DNA of 64,000 bases from Auanema rhodensis (lineage: Eukaryota > Nematoda > Chromadorea > Rhabditida > Rhabditidae), in assembly GCA_964057225.1 (NCBI GenBank), contig OZ059900.1, positions 20,909,638 through 20,973,637 of the forward strand, written 5' to 3'. Every line of letters starts with the position of its first letter. Position 1 is the stretch's first letter. The notes beneath the pieces were generated by a model. The model had not been told where the DNA came from. It made no database searches and saw only the letters and a program-made list of their open reading frames with translations. Positions 1-10,259 of the stretch are shown one piece after another. The translations under genes were made by a program, and so were the position numbers.

Positions 1-45
1 TGTAACACGCTGAAATTCGTTGCATTTGACGACTCATATGAACAA

Positions 46-55
46 AAATCGATTT
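46..55. other. AAATCGATTT palindrome with ClaI site
   Basis: A perfect 10-bp palindrome sits at monomer positions 46-55, flanked by an A-rich left side. It holds ATCGAT, so a ClaI digest would be expected to give a 342-bp ladder. The site is lost in two monomers (near 55791 and 58527), where AAAAATCG reads AAAATACG. Those two losses are 2736 bases apart, exactly eight monomers, so they mark a duplication and not independent mutations. Confidence 0.85.
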
Positions 56-322
56 AATCAATATTAGCCATAAAGGGCGTGCCCTCAGAATATGCTAATT
101 TCCTTAATTTTCTAACCCCTGTTTTTTTGTCGTGAAAGTGGAACTAGACGTTGTACGAACAATTTTGAGCTAGGTTTCATTGACATTGCATGAGTTTGAA
201 CACATGAAATCGTAAGTCAAAACCTTGTTTACAGCGAAAATTCCAAAAACTGGTTTTCCAGCATAATAAAATATTTCTCATGGGAAATACTGTGTTTTTG
301 TATTTTTCTAGTGTTCAGCATG

Positions 323-339
323 TAAAATGCTTCATTTTA
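323..339. other. 17-bp hairpin, 7-bp stem with CTT loop
   Basis: Monomer positions 323-339 read TAAAATG-CTT-CATTTTA, a perfect 7-bp stem with a three-base loop. Variant G324 (TGAAATG) turns one pair into a G-T wobble, G325 (TAGAATG) turns the next pair into G-T, and T330 changes only the loop. Thus the three commonest substitutions in this element leave a foldable stem in one strand. Only the rarer A329 (AAATACT; M2, M58, M64, M181) breaks a pair. Confidence 0.7.
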
Positions 340-356
340 GTATGTAACACGCTGAA

Positions 357-373
357 ATTCGTTGCATTTGACG
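357..373 (+). other. CENP-B-box-like 17-mer (one per monomer)
   Basis: The 17 bases at monomer positions 15-31 read ATTCGTTGCATTTGACG. Set against the core of the mammalian CENP-B box (nTTCGnnnnAnnCGGGn), the TTCG and the central A align at the right spacing, and the following TTG also matches the common box. The 3' CGGG half is not present (TGAC instead). It recurs in nearly every monomer; the last base is T in the 31T variants, which lies outside the core. This is a partial match only. It may be coincidence in a sequence of this length, and binding by a CENP-B-like or pogo-type protein is speculation. Confidence 0.35.
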
Positions 374-416
374 ACTCATATGAACAAAAATCGATTTAAT
401 CAATATTAGCCATAAG

Positions 417-426
417 GGGCGTGCCC
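417..426. other. GC-rich inverted repeat GGGC-GT-GCCC
   Basis: In a 34% G+C monomer, positions 75-84 form the densest G+C patch, a perfect inverted repeat with a 4-bp arm and 2-bp centre. In M1 (74-85) and its copy M63 (centred near 21282) the upstream G is A, which extends the arms to AGGGC/GCCCT. The patch is almost invariant across the array; one copy has GAGGCG (near 19227). It could be a protein site or a simple composition anomaly; nothing else in the sequence settles this. Confidence 0.7.
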
Positions 427-1639
427 TCAGAATATGCTAATTTCCTTAATTTTCTAACCCCTGTTTTTTTGTCGTGAAAGTGGAACTAGACGTTGTACGA
501 ACAATTTTGAGCTAGGTTTCATTGACATTGCATGAGTTTGAACACATGAAATCGTAAGTCAAAACCTTGTTTACAGCGAAAATTCCAAAAACTGGTTTTC
601 CAGCATAATAAAATATTTCTCATGGGAAATACTGTGTTTTTGTATTTTTCTAGTGTTCAGCATGTAAAATACTTCATTTTAGTATGTAACACGCTGAAAT
701 TCGTTGCATTTGACGACTCATATGAACAAAAATCGATTTAATCAATATTAGCCATAAGGGGCGTGCCCTCAGAATATGCTAATTTCCTAAATTTTCTAAC
801 CCCTGTTTTTTTGTCGTGAAAGTGGAACCAGACGTTGTACGAACAATTTTGAGCTAGGTTTCATTGACATTGCATGAGTTTGAACACATGAAATCGTATG
901 TCAAAACCTTGTTTACAGCGAAATTTCCAAAAACTGGTTTTCCAGCATAATAAAATATTTCTCATGGGAAATACTGTGTTTTTGTATTTTTCTAGTGTTC
1001 AGCATGTAAAATGCTTCATTTTAGTATGTAACACGCTGAAATTCGTTGCATTTGACGACTCATATGAACAAAAATCGATTTAATCAATATTAGCCATAAG
1101 GGGCGTGCCCTCAGAATATGCTAATTTCCTTAATTTTCTAACCCCTGTTTTTTTGTCGTGAAAGTGGAACTAGACGTTGTACGAACAATTTTGAGCTAGG
1201 TTTCATTGACATTGCATGAGTTTGAACACATGAAATCGTAAGTCAAAACCTTGTTTACAGCGAAAATTCCAAAAACTGGTTTTCCAGCATAATAAAATAT
1301 TTCTCATGGGAAATACTGTGTTTTTGTATTTTTCTAGTGTTCAGCATGTAAAATGCTTCATTTCAGTATGTAACACGCTGAAATTCGTTGCATTTGACTA
1401 CTCATATGAACAAAAATCGATTTAATCAATATTAGCCATAAGGGGCGTGCCCTCAGAATATGCTAATTTCCTTAATTTTCTAACCCCTGTTTTTTTGTCG
1501 TGAAAGTGGAACTAGACGTTGTACAAACAATTTTGAGCTAGGTTTCATTGACATTGCATGAGTTTGAACACATGAAATCGTAAGTCAAAACCTTGTTTAC
1601 AGCGAAATTTCCAAAAACTGGTTTTCCAGCATAATAAAA

Positions 1640-1657
1640 TATTTCTCATGAGAAATA
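1640..1657. other. 18-bp perfect palindrome (283A variant)
   Basis: In monomers with A at position 283 the bases 272-289 form the perfect palindrome TATTTCTCATGAGAAATA, centred on CATG. The commoner form has CATGGG, which spoils one base pair. By my reading about 42 of 187 monomers carry the A, and all but one (near 56706, where CTCATG reads CACATG) keep the palindrome intact. This entry marks the first copy, in M5. Such a site could extrude a cruciform or bind a dimeric protein, but nothing here proves function. Confidence 0.85.
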
Positions 1658-2394
1658 CTGTGTTTTTGTATTTTTCTAGTGTTCAGCATGTAAAATGCTT
1701 CATTTTAGTATGTAACACGATGAAATTCGTTGCATTTGACGACTCATATGAACAAAAATCGATTTAATCAATATTAGCCATAAGGGGCGTGCCCTCAGAA
1801 TATGCTGATTTCATTAATTTTCTAACCCCCGTTTTTTTGTCGTGAAAGTGGAACTAGACGTTGAAGGAACAATTTTGAGCTAGGTTTCATTGACATTGCA
1901 TGAGTTTGAACACATGAAATCGTAAGTCAAAACCTTGTTTACAGCGAAATTTCCAAAAACTGGTTTTCCAGCATAATAAAATATTTCTCATGGGAAATAC
2001 TGTGTTTTTGTATTTTTCTACTGTTCAGCATGTAAAATGTTTCATTTTAGTATTTAACACGCTGAAATTCGTTGCATTTGACGACTCATATGAACAAAAA
2101 TCGATTTAATCAATATTAGCCATAAGGGGCGTGCCCTCAGAATATGCTAATTTCCTTAATTTTCTAACCCCTGTTTTTTTGTCGTGAAAGTGGAAACAGA
2201 CGTTGTACAAACAATTTTGAGCTAGGTTTCATTGACATTGCATGAGTTTGAACACATGAAATCGTAAGTCAAAACCTTGTTTACAGCGAAATTTCCAAAA
2301 ACTGGTTTTCCAGCATAATAAAATATTTCTCATGGGAAATACTGTGTTTTTGTATTTTTCTAGTGTTCAGCATGTAAAATGCTTCATTTTAGTA

Positions 2395-4445
2395 TGTAAC
2401 ACGCTGAAATTCGTTGCATTTGACGACTCATATGAACAAAAATCGATTTAACCAATATTAGCCATAAGGGGCGTGCCCTCAGAATATGCTAATTTCCTTA
2501 ATTTTCTAACCCCTGTTTTTTTGTCGTGAAAGTGGAAACAGACGTTGTAGGAACAATTTTGAGCTAGGTTTCATTGACATTGCATGAGTTTGAACACATG
2601 AAATCGTAAGTCAAAACCTTGTTTACAGCGAAATTTCCAAAAACTGGTTTTCCAGCATAATAAAATATTTCTCATGAGAAATACTGTGTTTTTGTATTTT
2701 TCTAGTGTTCAGCATGTAAAATGCTTCATTTTAGTATGTAACACGATGAAATTCGTTGCATTTGACGACTCATATGAACAAAAATCGATTTAATCAATAT
2801 TAGCCATAAGGGGCGTGCCCTCAGAATATGCTAATTTCATTAATTTTCTAACCCCTGTTTTTTTGTCGTGAAAGTGGAACTAGACGTTGTAGGAACAATT
2901 TTGAGCTAGGTTTCATTGACATTGCATGAGTTTGAACACATGAAATCGTAAGTCAAAACCTTGTTTACAGCGAAATTTCCAAAAACTGGTTTTCCAGCAT
3001 AATAAAATATTTCTCATGGGAAATACTGTGTTTTTGTATTTTTCTAGTGTTCAGCATGTAAAATGCTTCATTTTAGTATGTAACACGCTGAAATTCGTTG
3101 CATTTGACGACTCATATGAACAAAAATCGATTTAATCAATATTAGCCATAAGGGGCGTGCCCTTAGAATATGCTAATTTCCTTAATTTTCTAACCCCGGT
3201 TTTTTTGTCGTGAAAGTGGAATTAGACGTTGTAGGAACAATTTTGAGCTAGGTTTCATTGACATTGCATGAGTTTGAACACATGAAATCGTAAGTCAAAC
3301 CTTGTTTACAGCGAAATTTCCAAAAACTGGTTTTCCAGCATAATAAAATATTTCTCATGGGAAATACTGTGTTTTTGTATTTTTCTAGTGTTCAGCATGT
3401 AAAATGCTTCATTTTAGTATGTAACACGCTGAAATTCGTTGCATTTGACTACTCATATGAACAAAAATCGATTTAATCAATATTAGCCATAAGGGGCGTG
3501 CCCTCAGAATATGCTAATTTCCTTAATTTTCTAACCCCTGTTTTTTTGTCGTGAAAGTGGAACTAGACGTTGTACAAACAATTTTGAGCTAGGTTTCATT
3601 GACATTGCATGAGTTTGAACACATGAAATCGTAAGTCAAAACCTTGTTTACAGCGAAATTTCCAAAAACTGGTTTTCCAGCATAATAAAATATTTCTCAT
3701 GAGAAATACTGTGTTTTTGTATTTTTCTAGTGTTCAGCATGTAAAATGCTTCATTTTAGTATGTAACACGATGAAATTCGTTGCATTTGACGACTCATAT
3801 GAACAAAAATCGATTTAATCAATATTAGCCATAAGGGGCGTGCCCTCAGAATATGCTAATTTCATTAATTTTCTAACCCCTGTTTTTTTGTCGTGAAAGT
3901 GGAACTAGACGTTGTAGGAACAATTTTGAGCTAGGTTTCATTGACATTGCATGAGTTTGAACACATGAAATCGTAAGTCAAAACCTTGTTTACAGCGAAA
4001 TTTCCAAAAACTGGTTTTCCAGCATAATAAAATATTTCTCATGGGAAATACTGTGTTTTTGTATTTTTCTAGTGTTCAGCATGTAAAATGCTTCATTTTA
4101 GTATGTAACACGCTGAAATTCGTTGCATTTGACGACTCATATGAACAAAAATCGATTTAATCAATATTAGCCATAAGGGGCGTGCCCTCAGAATATGCTA
4201 ATTTCCTTAATTTTCTAACCCCTGTTTTTTTGTCGTGAAAGTGGAACTAGACGTTGTACAAACAATTTTGAGCTAGGTTTCATTGACATTGCATGAGTTT
4301 GAACACATGAAATCGTAAGTCAAAACCTTGTTTACAGCGAAATTTCCAAAAACTGGTTTTCCAGCATAATAAAATATTTCTCATGAGAAATACTGTGTTT
4401 TTGTATTTTTCTAGTGTTCAGCATGTAAAATGCTTCATTTTAGTA
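2395..4445 (+). repeat. M8-M13, alternating palindrome and 10A monomers
   Basis: Three 283A monomers (M8, M11, M13) occur here. M8 and M11 are each followed by a 10A/TTTCATT monomer (M9, M12), whereas M13 is followed by a 10C monomer. M8 also has C at 58 (TTTAACCAAT), a mark otherwise seen only at 46911, 52384 and 57172. M10 (3079-3419) is one base short, having TCAAAC in place of TCAAAAC, and has the only CCCTTAG. No clean copy of this stretch is seen in the second super-repeat, so it is either an insertion in copy 1 or a loss in copy 2. Confidence 0.7.
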
Positions 4446-7400
4446 TGTAACACGCTGAAATTCGTTGCATTTGACGACTCATATGAACAAAAATCGATTT
4501 AATCAATATTAGCCATAAGGGGCGTGCCCTCAGAATATGCTAATTTCCTTAATTTTCTAACCCCTGTTTTTTTGTCGTGAAAGTGGAACTAGACGTTGTA
4601 GGAACAATTTTGAGCTAGGTTTCATTGACATTGCATGAGTTTGAACACATGAAATCGTAAGTCAAAACCTTGTTTACAGCGAAATTTCCAAAAACTGGTT
4701 TTCCAGCATAATAAAATATTTCTCATGGGAAATACTGTGTTTTTGTATTTTTCTAGTGTTCAGCATGTGAAATGCTTCATTTTAGTATGTAACACGCTGA
4801 AATTCGTTGCATTTGACGACTCATATGAACAAAAATCGATTTAATCAATATTAGCCATAAGGGGCGTGCCCTCAGAATATGCTAATTTCCTTAATTTTCT
4901 AACCCCTGTTTTTTTGTCGTGAAAGTGGAAACAGACGTTGTAGGAACAATTTTGAGCTAGGTTTCATTGACATTGCATGAGTTTGAACACATGAAATCGT
5001 AAGTCAAAACCTTGTTTACAGCGAAATTTCCAAAAACTGGTTTTCCAGCATAATAAAATATTTCTCATGAGAAATACTGTGTTTTTGTATTTTTCTAGTG
5101 TTCAGCATGTAAAATGCTTCATTTTAGTATGTAACACGATGAAATTCGTTGCATTTGACGACTCATATGAACAAAAATCGATTTAATCAATATTAGCCAT
5201 AAGGGGCGTGCCCTCAGAATATGCTAATTTCATTAATTTTCTAACCCCTGTTTTTTTGTCGTGAAAGTGGAACTAGACGTTGTAGGAACAATTTTGAGCT
5301 AGGTTTCATTGACATTGCATGAGTTTGAACACATGAAATCGTAAGTCAAAACCTTGTTTACAGCGAAATTTCCAAAAACTGGTTTTCCAGCATAATAAAA
5401 TATTTCTCATGGGAAATACTGTGTTTTTGTATTTTTCTAGTGTTCAGCATGTAAAATGCTTCATTTTAGTATGTAACACGCTGAAATTCGTTGCATTTGA
5501 CGACTCATATGAACAAAAATCGATTTAATCAATATTAGCCATAAGGGGCGTGCCCTCAGAATATGCTAATTTCCTTAATTTTCTAACCCCTGTTTTTTTG
5601 TCGTGAAAGTGGAACTAGACGTTGTAGGAACAATTTTGAGCTAGGTTTCATTGACATTGCATGAGTTTGAACACATGAAATCGTAAGTCAAAACCTTGTT
5701 TACAGCGAAATTTCCAAAAACTGGTTTTCCAGCATAATAAAATATTTCTCATGGGAAATACTGTGTTTTTGTATTTTTCTAGTGTTCAGCATGTGAAATG
5801 CTTCATTTTAGTATGTAACACGCTGAAATTCGTTGCATTTGACGACTCATATGAACAAAAATCGATTTAATCAATATTAGCCATAAGGGGCGTGCCCTCA
5901 GAATATGCTAATTTCCTTAATTTTCTAACCCCTGTTTTTTTGTCGTGAAAGTGGAACTAGACGTTGTACAAACAATTTTGAGCTAGGTTTCATTGACATT
6001 GCATGAGTTTGAACACATGAAATCGTAAGTCAAAACCTTGTTTACAGCGAAATTTCCAAAAACTGGTTTTCCAGCATAATAAAATATTTCTCATGGGAAA
6101 TACTGTGTTTTTGTATTTTTCTAGTGTTCAGCATGTAAAATGCTTCATTTTAGTATGTAACACGCTGAAATTCGTTGCATTTGACTACTCATATGAACAA
6201 AAATCGATTTAATCAATATTAGCCATAAGGGGCGTGCCCTCAGAATATGCTAATTTCCTTAATTTTCTAACCCCTGTTTTTTTGTCGTGAAAGTGGAACT
6301 AGACGTTGTACAAACAATTTTGAGCTAGGTTTCATTGACATTGCATGACTTTGAACACATGAAATCGTAAGTCAAAACCTTGTTTACAGCGAAATTTCCA
6401 AAAACTGGTTTTCCAGCATAATAAAATATTTCTCATGAGAAATACTGTGTTTTTGTATTTTTCTAGTGTTCAGCATGTAAAATGCTTCATTTTAGTATGT
6501 AACACGCTGAAATTCGTTGCATTTGACGACTCATATGAACAAAAATCGATTTAATCAATATTAGCCATAAGGGGCGTGCCCTCAGAATATGCTAATTTCC
6601 TTAATTTTCTAACCCCGGTTTTTTTGTCGTGAAAGTGGAACTAGACGTTGTAGAAACAATTTTGAGCTAGGTTTCATTGACATTGCATGAGTTTGAACAC
6701 ATGAAATCGTAAGTCAAAACCTTGTTTACAGCGAAATTTCCAAAAACTGGTTTTCCAGCATAATAAAATATTTCTCATGGGAAATACTGTGTTTTTGTAT
6801 TTTTCTAGTGTTCAGCATGTAAAATGCTTCATTTTAGTATGTAACACGCTGAAATTCGTTGCATTTGACTACTCATATGAACAAAAATCGATTTAATCAA
6901 TATTAGCCATAAGGGGCGTGCCCTCAGAATATGCTAATTTCCTTAATTTTCTAACCCCTGTTTTTTTGTCGTGAAAGTGGAATTAGACGTTGTAGGAACA
7001 ATTTTGAGCTAGGTTTCATTGACATTGCATGAGTTTGAACACATGAAATCGTAAGTCAAAACCTTGTTTACAGCGAAATTTCCAAAAACTGGTTTTCCAG
7101 CATAATAAAATATTTCTCATGGGAAATACTGTGTTTTTGTATTTTTCTAGTGTTCAGCATGTAAAATGCTTCATTTTAGTATGTAACACGCTGAAATTCG
7201 TTGCATTTGACTACTCATATGAACAAAAATCGATTTAATCAATATTAGCCATAAGGGGCGTGCCCTCAGAATATGCTAATTTCCTTAATTTTCTAACCCC
7301 TGTTTTTTTGTCGTGAAAGTGGAACTAGACGTTGTACAAACAATTTTGAGCTAGGTTTCATTGACATTGCATGACTTTGAACACATGAAATCGTAAGTCA

Positions 7401-8207
7401 AAACCTTGTTTACAGCGAAATTTCCAAAAACTGGTTTTCCGGCATAATAAAATATTTCTCATGAGAAATACTGTGTTTTTGTATTTTTCTAGTGTTCAGC
7501 ATGTAAAATGCTTCATTTTAGTATGTAACACGCTGAAATTCGTTGCATTTGACGACTCATATGAACAAAAATCGATTTAATCAATATTAGCCATAAGGGG
7601 CGTGCCCTCAGAATATGCTAATTTCCTTAATTTTCTAACCCCGGTTTTTTTGTCGTGAAAGTGGAACTAGACGTTGTAGGAACAATTTTGAGCTAGGTTT
7701 CATTGACATTGCATGAGTTTGAACACATGAAATCGTAAGTCAAAACCTTGTTTACAGCGAAATTTCCAAAAACTGGTTTTCCAGCATAATAAAATATTTC
7801 TCATGGGAAATACTGTGTTTTTGTATTTTTCTAGTGTTCAGCATGTAAAATGCTTCATTTTAGTATGTAACACGCTGAAATTCGTTGCATTTGACTACTC
7901 ATATGAACAAAAATCGATTTAATCAATATTAGCCATAAGGGGCGTGCCCTCAGAATATGCTAATTTCCTTAATTTTCTAACCCCTGTTTTTTTGTCGTGA
8001 AAGTGGAACTAGACGTTGTAGGAACAATTTTGAGCTAGGTTTCATTGACATTGCATGAGTTTGAACACATGAAATCGTAAGTCAAAACCTTGTTTACAGC
8101 GAAATTTCCAAAAACTGGTTTTCCAGCATAATAAAATATTTCTCATGGGAAATACTGTGTTTTTGTATTTTTCTAGTGTTCAGCATGTGAAATGCTTCAT
8201 TTTAGTA
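4446..8207 (+). repeat. Beta block, copy 1 (M14-M24)
   Basis: M14-M18 carry the series 324G, GGAAAC+283A, 10A+TTTCATT, 324G, CA at 156. The same series begins at 24282 (M72-M76), 58 monomers on. M19 and M22 share the rare 194C mark (CATGACTTTG) with 31T, CA156 and 283A, and both are followed by a 120G monomer. In copy 2 this motif is amplified as a dimer at 26334-28385. M22 alone has CCGGCAT, creating an extra CCGG. Confidence 0.75.
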
Positions 8208-10259
8208 TGTAACACGCTGAAATTCGTTGCATTTGACTACTCATATGAACAAAAATCGATTTAATCAATATTAGCCATAAGGGGCGTGCCCTCAGAATAT
8301 GCTAATTTCCTTAATTTTCTAACCCCTGTTTTTTTGTCGTGAAAGTGGAACTAGACGTTGTAGGAACAATTTTGAGCTAGGTTTCATTGACATTGCATGA
8401 GTTTGAACACATGAAATCGTAAGTCAAAACCTTGTTTACAGCGAAATTTCCAAAAACTGGTTTTCCAGCATAATAAAATATTTCTCATGGGAAATACTGT
8501 GTTTTTGTATTTTTCTAGTGTTCAGCATGTGAAATGCTTCATTTTAGTATGTAACACGCTGAAATTCGTTGCATTTGACGACTCATATGAACAAAAATCG
8601 ATTTAATCAATATTAGCCATAAGGGGCGTGCCCTCAGAATATGCTAATTTCCTTAATTTTCTAACCCCGGTTTTTTTGTCGTGAAAGTGGAATTAGACGT
8701 TGTAGGAACAATTTTGAGCTAGGTTTCATTGACATTGCATGAGTTTGAACACATGAAATCGTAAGTCAAAACCTTGTTTACAGCGAAATTTCCAAAAACT
8801 GGTTTTCCAGCATAATAAAATATTTCTCATGGGAAATACTGTGTTTTTGTATTTTTCTAGTGTTCAGCATGTAAAATGTTTCATTTTAGTATGTAACACG
8901 CTGAAATTCGTTGCATTTGACGACTCATATGAACAAAAATCGATTTAATCAATATTAGCCATAAGGGGCGTGCCCTCAGAATATGCTAATTTCCTTAATT
9001 TTCTAACCCCTGTTTTTTTGTCGTGAAAGTGGAACTAGACGTTGTAGGAACAATTTTGAGCTAGGTTTCATTGACATTGCATGAGTTTGAACACATGAAA
9101 TCGTAAGTCAAAACCTTGTTTACAGCGAAATTTCCAAAAACTGGTTTTCCAGCATAATAAAATATTTCTCATGGGAAATACTGTGTTTTTGTATTTTTCT
9201 AGTGTTCAGCATGTAAAATGCTTCATTTTAGTATGTAACACGCTGAAATTCGTTGCATTTGACTACTCATATGAACAAAAATCGATTTAATCAATATTAG
9301 CCATAAGGGGCGTGCCCTCAGAATATGCTAATTTCCTTAATTTTCTAACCCCTGTTTTTTTGTCGTGAAAGTGGAACTAGACGTTGTAGGAACAATTTTG
9401 AGCTAGGTTTCATTGACATTGCATGAGTTTGAACACATGAAATCGTAAGTCAAAACCTTGTTTACAGCGAAATTTCCAAAAACTGGTTTTCCAGCATAAT
9501 AAAATATTTCTCATGGGAAATACTGTGTTTTTGTATTTTTCTAGTGTTCAGCATGTGAAATGCTTCATTTTAGTATGTAACACGCTGAAATTCGTTGCAT
9601 TTGACGACTCATATGAACAAAAATCGATTTAATCAATATTAGCCATAAGGGGCGTGCCCTCAGAATATGCTAATTTCCTTAATTTTCTAACCCCGGTTTT
9701 TTTGTCGTGAAAGTGGAATTAGACGTTGTAGGAACAATTTTGAGCTAGGTTTCATTGACATTGCATGAGTTTGAACACATGAAATCGTAAGTCAAAACCT
9801 TGTTTACAGCGAAATTTCCAAAAACTGGTTTTCCAGCATAATAAAATATTTCTCATGGGAAATACTGTGTTTTTGTATTTTTCTAGTGTTCAGCATGTAA
9901 AATGTTTCATTTTAGTATGTAACACGCTGAAATTCGTTGCATTTGACGACTCATATGAACAAAAATCGATTTAATCAATATTAGCCATAAGGGGCGTGCC
10001 CTCAGAATATGCTAATTTCCTTAATTTTCTAACCCCTGTTTTTTTGTCGTGAAAGTGGAACTAGACGTTGTAGGAACAATTTTGAGCTAGGTTTCATTGA
10101 CATTGCATGAGTTTGAACACATGAAATCGTAAGTCAAAACCTTGTTTACAGCGAAATTTCCAAAAACTGGTTTTCCAGCATAATAAAATATTTCTCATGG
10201 GAAATACTGTGTTTTTGTATTTTTCTAGTGTTCAGCATGTAAAATGCTTCATTTTAGTA
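8208..10259 (+). repeat. Trimeric higher-order repeat, two copies (M25-M30)
   Basis: Monomers M25-M27 and M28-M30 carry the same ordered marks: 31T+324G, then 120G+144T+330T, then a plain copy. The period is 1026 bp (8208 and 9234). The 330T marks (AATGTTTC) lie at about 8877 and 9903. The second super-repeat has this trio only once (M85-M87), which suggests a local duplication after the two large copies separated, or a loss in copy 2. Confidence 0.75.

Larger units (their letters stand above)
343..684 (+). repeat. Representative satellite monomer (M2)
   Basis: This copy serves as the anatomical reference. Position 1 of the frame is base 343. In order it holds a CENP-B-box-like 17-mer (positions 15-31), an NdeI-type CATATG (35-40), an AAATCGATTT palindrome (46-55), a GC-rich inverted repeat (75-84), a T7 run (122-128), a variable patch (144-157), an AT-rich stretch with A4 and A5 tracts (219-249), a CTGG-TTTT-CCAG mini-hairpin (251-262), the imperfect form of an 18-bp palindrome (272-289), two T5 runs (294-307) and a 17-bp hairpin (323-339). 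The frame start is arbitrary, because circular permutations of a tandem repeat are equivalent. Marks particular to this copy are CG at 156-157, an A at 240 and an A at 329. Confidence 0.9.
1..2394 (+). repeat. Alpha block, copy 1 (M1-M7)
   Basis: Seven consecutive monomers carry private marks: AAAGGG at 73-77 (M1), AAATACT (M2), TCCTAAAT with GGAACC and GTATGTC (M3), CATTTCAGT (M4), 31T with CA at 156-157 and 283A (M5), 10A with CTGATTTCATT and CCCCCG (M6), TATTTAACAC and GGAAAC (M7). The same series in the same order recurs at 21204-23597, 62 monomers away. M3 holds a 61-codon open frame (898-1083) created when GTAAGTC became GTATGTC; it is a by-product of repeat variation and not a gene. 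Confidence 0.85.

Noticed and set aside
145-161. Second CENP-B-like word on the minus strand in monomers with CG at 156-157 (GTTCGTACAACG).
   Set aside because: It is present only in the minority CG variant, the CGGG half is missing, and TTCG plus an A at this spacing is expected by chance at some positions.
251-262. CTGG-TTTT-CCAG in each monomer as a transcription terminator.
   Set aside because: A 4-bp stem is too short, it is not followed by a T run, and there is no gene to terminate.
219-307. Phased A- and T-tracts giving bent DNA.
   Set aside because: The tracts (about 219, 245, 253, 294, 303) are not evenly spaced at a helical repeat, so curvature cannot be claimed by eye.
1-342. Possible ancestral 171-bp dimer, since 342 is twice 171, which would recall primate alpha satellite.
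   Set aside because: The two halves show only scattered matches (TTGAAC, AAATCG, CTGT plus T runs) at inconsistent offsets of about 158-170, and the monomer does not resemble alpha satellite as I know it.
898-1083. A 61-codon open frame starting in M3, with identical copies at 20049-20234 and 22101-22286.
   Set aside because: The start codon exists only because GTAAGTC became GTATGTC in this monomer variant. The frame crosses the monomer border, has no recognisable domain or upstream signal, and its three copies are explained by duplication of the alpha block. All other monomers have the same downstream frame without the ATG.
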